Shown here: positions 62,797-64,000 of the stretch, one piece after another
Layout of the letters: each line of letters begins with the position of its first letter
How positions within the stretch are numbered: position 1 is the first letter of the stretch
Source: Rhizobium lentis
GTDB taxonomy: Bacteria > Pseudomonadota > Alphaproteobacteria > Rhizobiales > Rhizobiaceae
Direction: 5' to 3'
Assembly: GCF_017352135.1 (NCBI RefSeq)
Contig: NZ_CP071456.1
Location: 186,001-250,000 of the forward strand
Length of the DNA stretch: 64,000 nt
The notes under the pieces: model-generated
The model's database searches: none
Told to the model about the DNA's origin: nothing
The model's input: only the letters and a program-made list of their open reading frames with translations
Translations under genes and position numbers: made by a program

Positions 62797-62814
62797 GGGA
62801 GGGCTTGCCCTCCC
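62797..62814 (+). terminator. Intercistronic hairpin between receptor gene and fhuC
   Basis: GGGAGGGC-TT-GCCCTCCC, an 8-bp perfect stem 43 bases after the receptor stop codon. It could attenuate read-through or protect the receptor message. Confidence 0.55.
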
Positions 62815-62847
62815 GGTCCCATTGCAGCGCCGAACCTGGAGCAGACC

Positions 62848-63627
62848 ATGCCTTCGCCTTTCCTTGCCCTGTCAGGAATAGACTATGCCATCGGGCCGAA
62901 ATCCATCCTCTCCGGCATTGACGTGACGCTCGAGCGCGGCCGCATTTACGGACTGGTGGGTCCAAACGGTTCAGGCAAGAGCACGCTTCTGAAGATCATC
63001 GCCCGCCAGATCACGCCAAAATCCGGCGCCGTCTCCTTCGGCGGCAAGCCGGCAAGCGACTGGGGCGCCCGGGAATTTGCCCGCCACGTCGCTTATATGC
63101 CGCAATTCACGCCGGCGACCGACGGGATGAGCGTTCGCGAACTGATCGCCCTCGGCCGTTTCCCCTGGCATGGCACGCTCGGCCGCTTTACCGCCACCGA
63201 CCGCAGGATGGTCGAGGAGGCGATCGTCCGCACCGAGCTCGAAGATTTTGCTGATCGCCTCGTCGCCGCCATGTCCGGCGGCGAGCGGCAACGCGCCTGG
63301 ATCGCCATGATGCTTGCTCAGGACGCCCGTTGCCTGCTGCTCGACGAACCGACTTCGGCGCTCGATCTCGCCCATCAGGCGAGCGTGCTATCGCTCGTGC
63401 AGGAGCTCAGCCACGAGCGCGGGCTGACCGTCGTCATCGTGTTGCACGATATCAATCTCGCCGCGCGCTACTGCGACGCGATCATCGCGCTCAATCGCGG
63501 CCGGATCACCGCCGAGGGCACGCCCGCCGAGATCATGCAGGCCGACAAGCTGCAATCGATCTTCGGCGTCGGCATGGGCGTCTTCCCGCATCCGGTTCGA
63601 AACGAGCCGGTCAGCTATCTGTTGTAG
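62848..63627 (+). CDS. fhuC: Ferric siderophore ABC transporter ATPase (FhuC-like)
   Basis: A 259-residue FecCD-type ATPase: Walker A GPNGSGKS (38-45), signature MSGGERQR, Walker B CLLLDEPTSALD and the switch histidine in VIVLHDINLAARYCD. GGAG precedes ATG 62848. It energises uptake of ferric siderophore delivered by the FhuD protein encoded next. The permease gene is expected beyond the window. Confidence 0.92.
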   Translation: MPSPFLALSGIDYAIGPKSILSGIDVTLERGRIYGLVGPNGSGKSTLLKIIARQITPKSGAVSFGGKPASDWGAREFARHVAYMPQFTPATDGMSVRELIALGRFPWHGTLGRFTATDRRMVEEAIVRTELEDFADRLVAAMSGGERQRAWIAMMLAQDARCLLLDEPTSALDLAHQASVLSLVQELSHERGLTVVIVLHDINLAARYCDAIIALNRGRITAEGTPAEIMQADKLQSIFGVGMGVFPHPVRNEPVSYLL

Positions 63628-63630
63628 GTC

Positions 63631-64000
63631 ATGGCTTTTCTGGCCTACTTCTCCCGCAGGCAGTTTCTGGCCGGTGCGGCGGCCTCGCTCTCCGCTCCCG
63701 CGTTGTCGCGGGCGGCGGGGAGCGTACGCGTCGCGACGCTCGACTGGGCGCTGCTCGAAACCCTGCTGGCAATCGGCGCCAACGTCGTTGCGGCAACGGA
63801 GCTGCGGCAATTCCGCGAGGCGGCCGTCACGCCTGAAGTGCCGGCGACGGTATCCGATCTGGGTTTGCGCGGCACGCCGAATTTCGAGGTGCTGCGGCTT
63901 GCGCGGCCGGACCTGATCTTCAATTCGAATTTCTATGCCTGGGCGGACGAACGTATTCGGCTGATTGCGCCGGTGGAAAGCCATGCGATCTACAAGCCCC
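63631..64000 (+). CDS. fhuD: Ferric siderophore-binding protein (FhuD-like), partial, runs off the end
   Basis: The first 123 residues of a type III periplasmic binding protein. A twin-arginine signal, SRRQFLAGAAA (residues 8-18), followed by SLSAPALSRA, marks Tat export. The mature part starts VRVATLDWALLETLLAIGANVVAATELRQF and reaches RPDLIFNSNFYAWADERI, the pattern of FhuD/FepB-like proteins. It starts three bases after the fhuC stop. The C-terminus is outside the window. Confidence 0.88.
   Translation, partial: MAFLAYFSRRQFLAGAAASLSAPALSRAAGSVRVATLDWALLETLLAIGANVVAATELRQFREAAVTPEVPATVSDLGLRGTPNFEVLRLARPDLIFNSNFYAWADERIRLIAPVESHAIYKP

Overview
The window looks like a GC-rich replicon segment from a Rhizobium leguminosarum/etli-type alphaproteobacterium. 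The evidence is the ansP-ansA-ansB asparagine locus with a class 3 (R. etli type) asparaginase, the complete rhaDI / rhaRSTPQUK rhamnose locus in the rhizobial arrangement, a thiMED operon behind a TPP riboswitch, a hydroxamate-siderophore fhu locus, and several copies of palindromic intergenic repeats typical of rhizobia. Almost everything is nutrient capture (five ABC systems, the last one cut by the window edge) with dedicated regulators. There are no replication, conjugation or symbiosis genes and no rRNA/tRNA genes that I can see. A large plasmid or chromid is plausible but is an inference.

Layout. 1-3.3 kb: AraC regulator, AhpD-like protein, AtsK-type sulfate-ester dioxygenase. 3.4-9.3 kb (minus): ansB, ansA, ansP and two tandem paralogous FadR-type GntR regulators. 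9.4-17.6 kb (minus): a catabolic operon of peptide-type ABC transporter, RidA-like protein, SelA-like PLP enzyme and an AllE-like bicupin. 17.8-20.9 kb: DUF1349 protein, then the TPP riboswitch and thiMED. 21.1-28.0 kb: GNAT, NagZ-like GH3 hydrolase and a second Opp/Dpp-type transporter. 28.1-34.7 kb: methyltransferase, HpaI aldolase, LysR/choline sulfatase pair, sugar isomerase-like protein, amidase. 35-41.4 kb: small proteins, TetR, MarR-like regulator and a fused hydantoinase/5-oxoprolinase. 41.4-45.8 kb: SDR, a decayed vapBC, an IclR regulator, an intact fitAB/vapBC-type toxin-antitoxin, and a COG3964-type amidohydrolase. 46.0-47.5 kb: ECF41 sigma factor and its CMD target. 47.5-58.6 kb: rhamnose locus. 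58.7-64 kb: hydratase, AraC, TonB receptor, fhuC and the start of fhuD.

The most interesting inference is a two-locus system. The transporter/SelA-like/RidA operon (promoter near 17.68 kb) and the amidohydrolase 28 kb away (promoter near 45.92 kb) have the same promoter architecture: TTGACA, 16 nt, TATTCT, then 19 nt to an operator CCAYAATTATG. A related palindrome lies at the start of the IclR gene at 42.9 kb. This predicts one IclR regulon for import of a substrate, hydrolysis of its amide/acyl group, PLP-dependent ammonia elimination and imine clean-up. The substrate is unknown.

Other sequence-level signals are a perfect ECF41-type promoter (TGTCACA-N16-CGTC) overlapping the start of the sigma gene, two near-identical RhaR operator blocks over the divergent rhaD and rhaR -35 boxes, a duplicated GGGGCACC switch in the thiM leader, an IRO-box-like site before the TonB receptor, and dispersed repeats that supply the stop codons of two genes.
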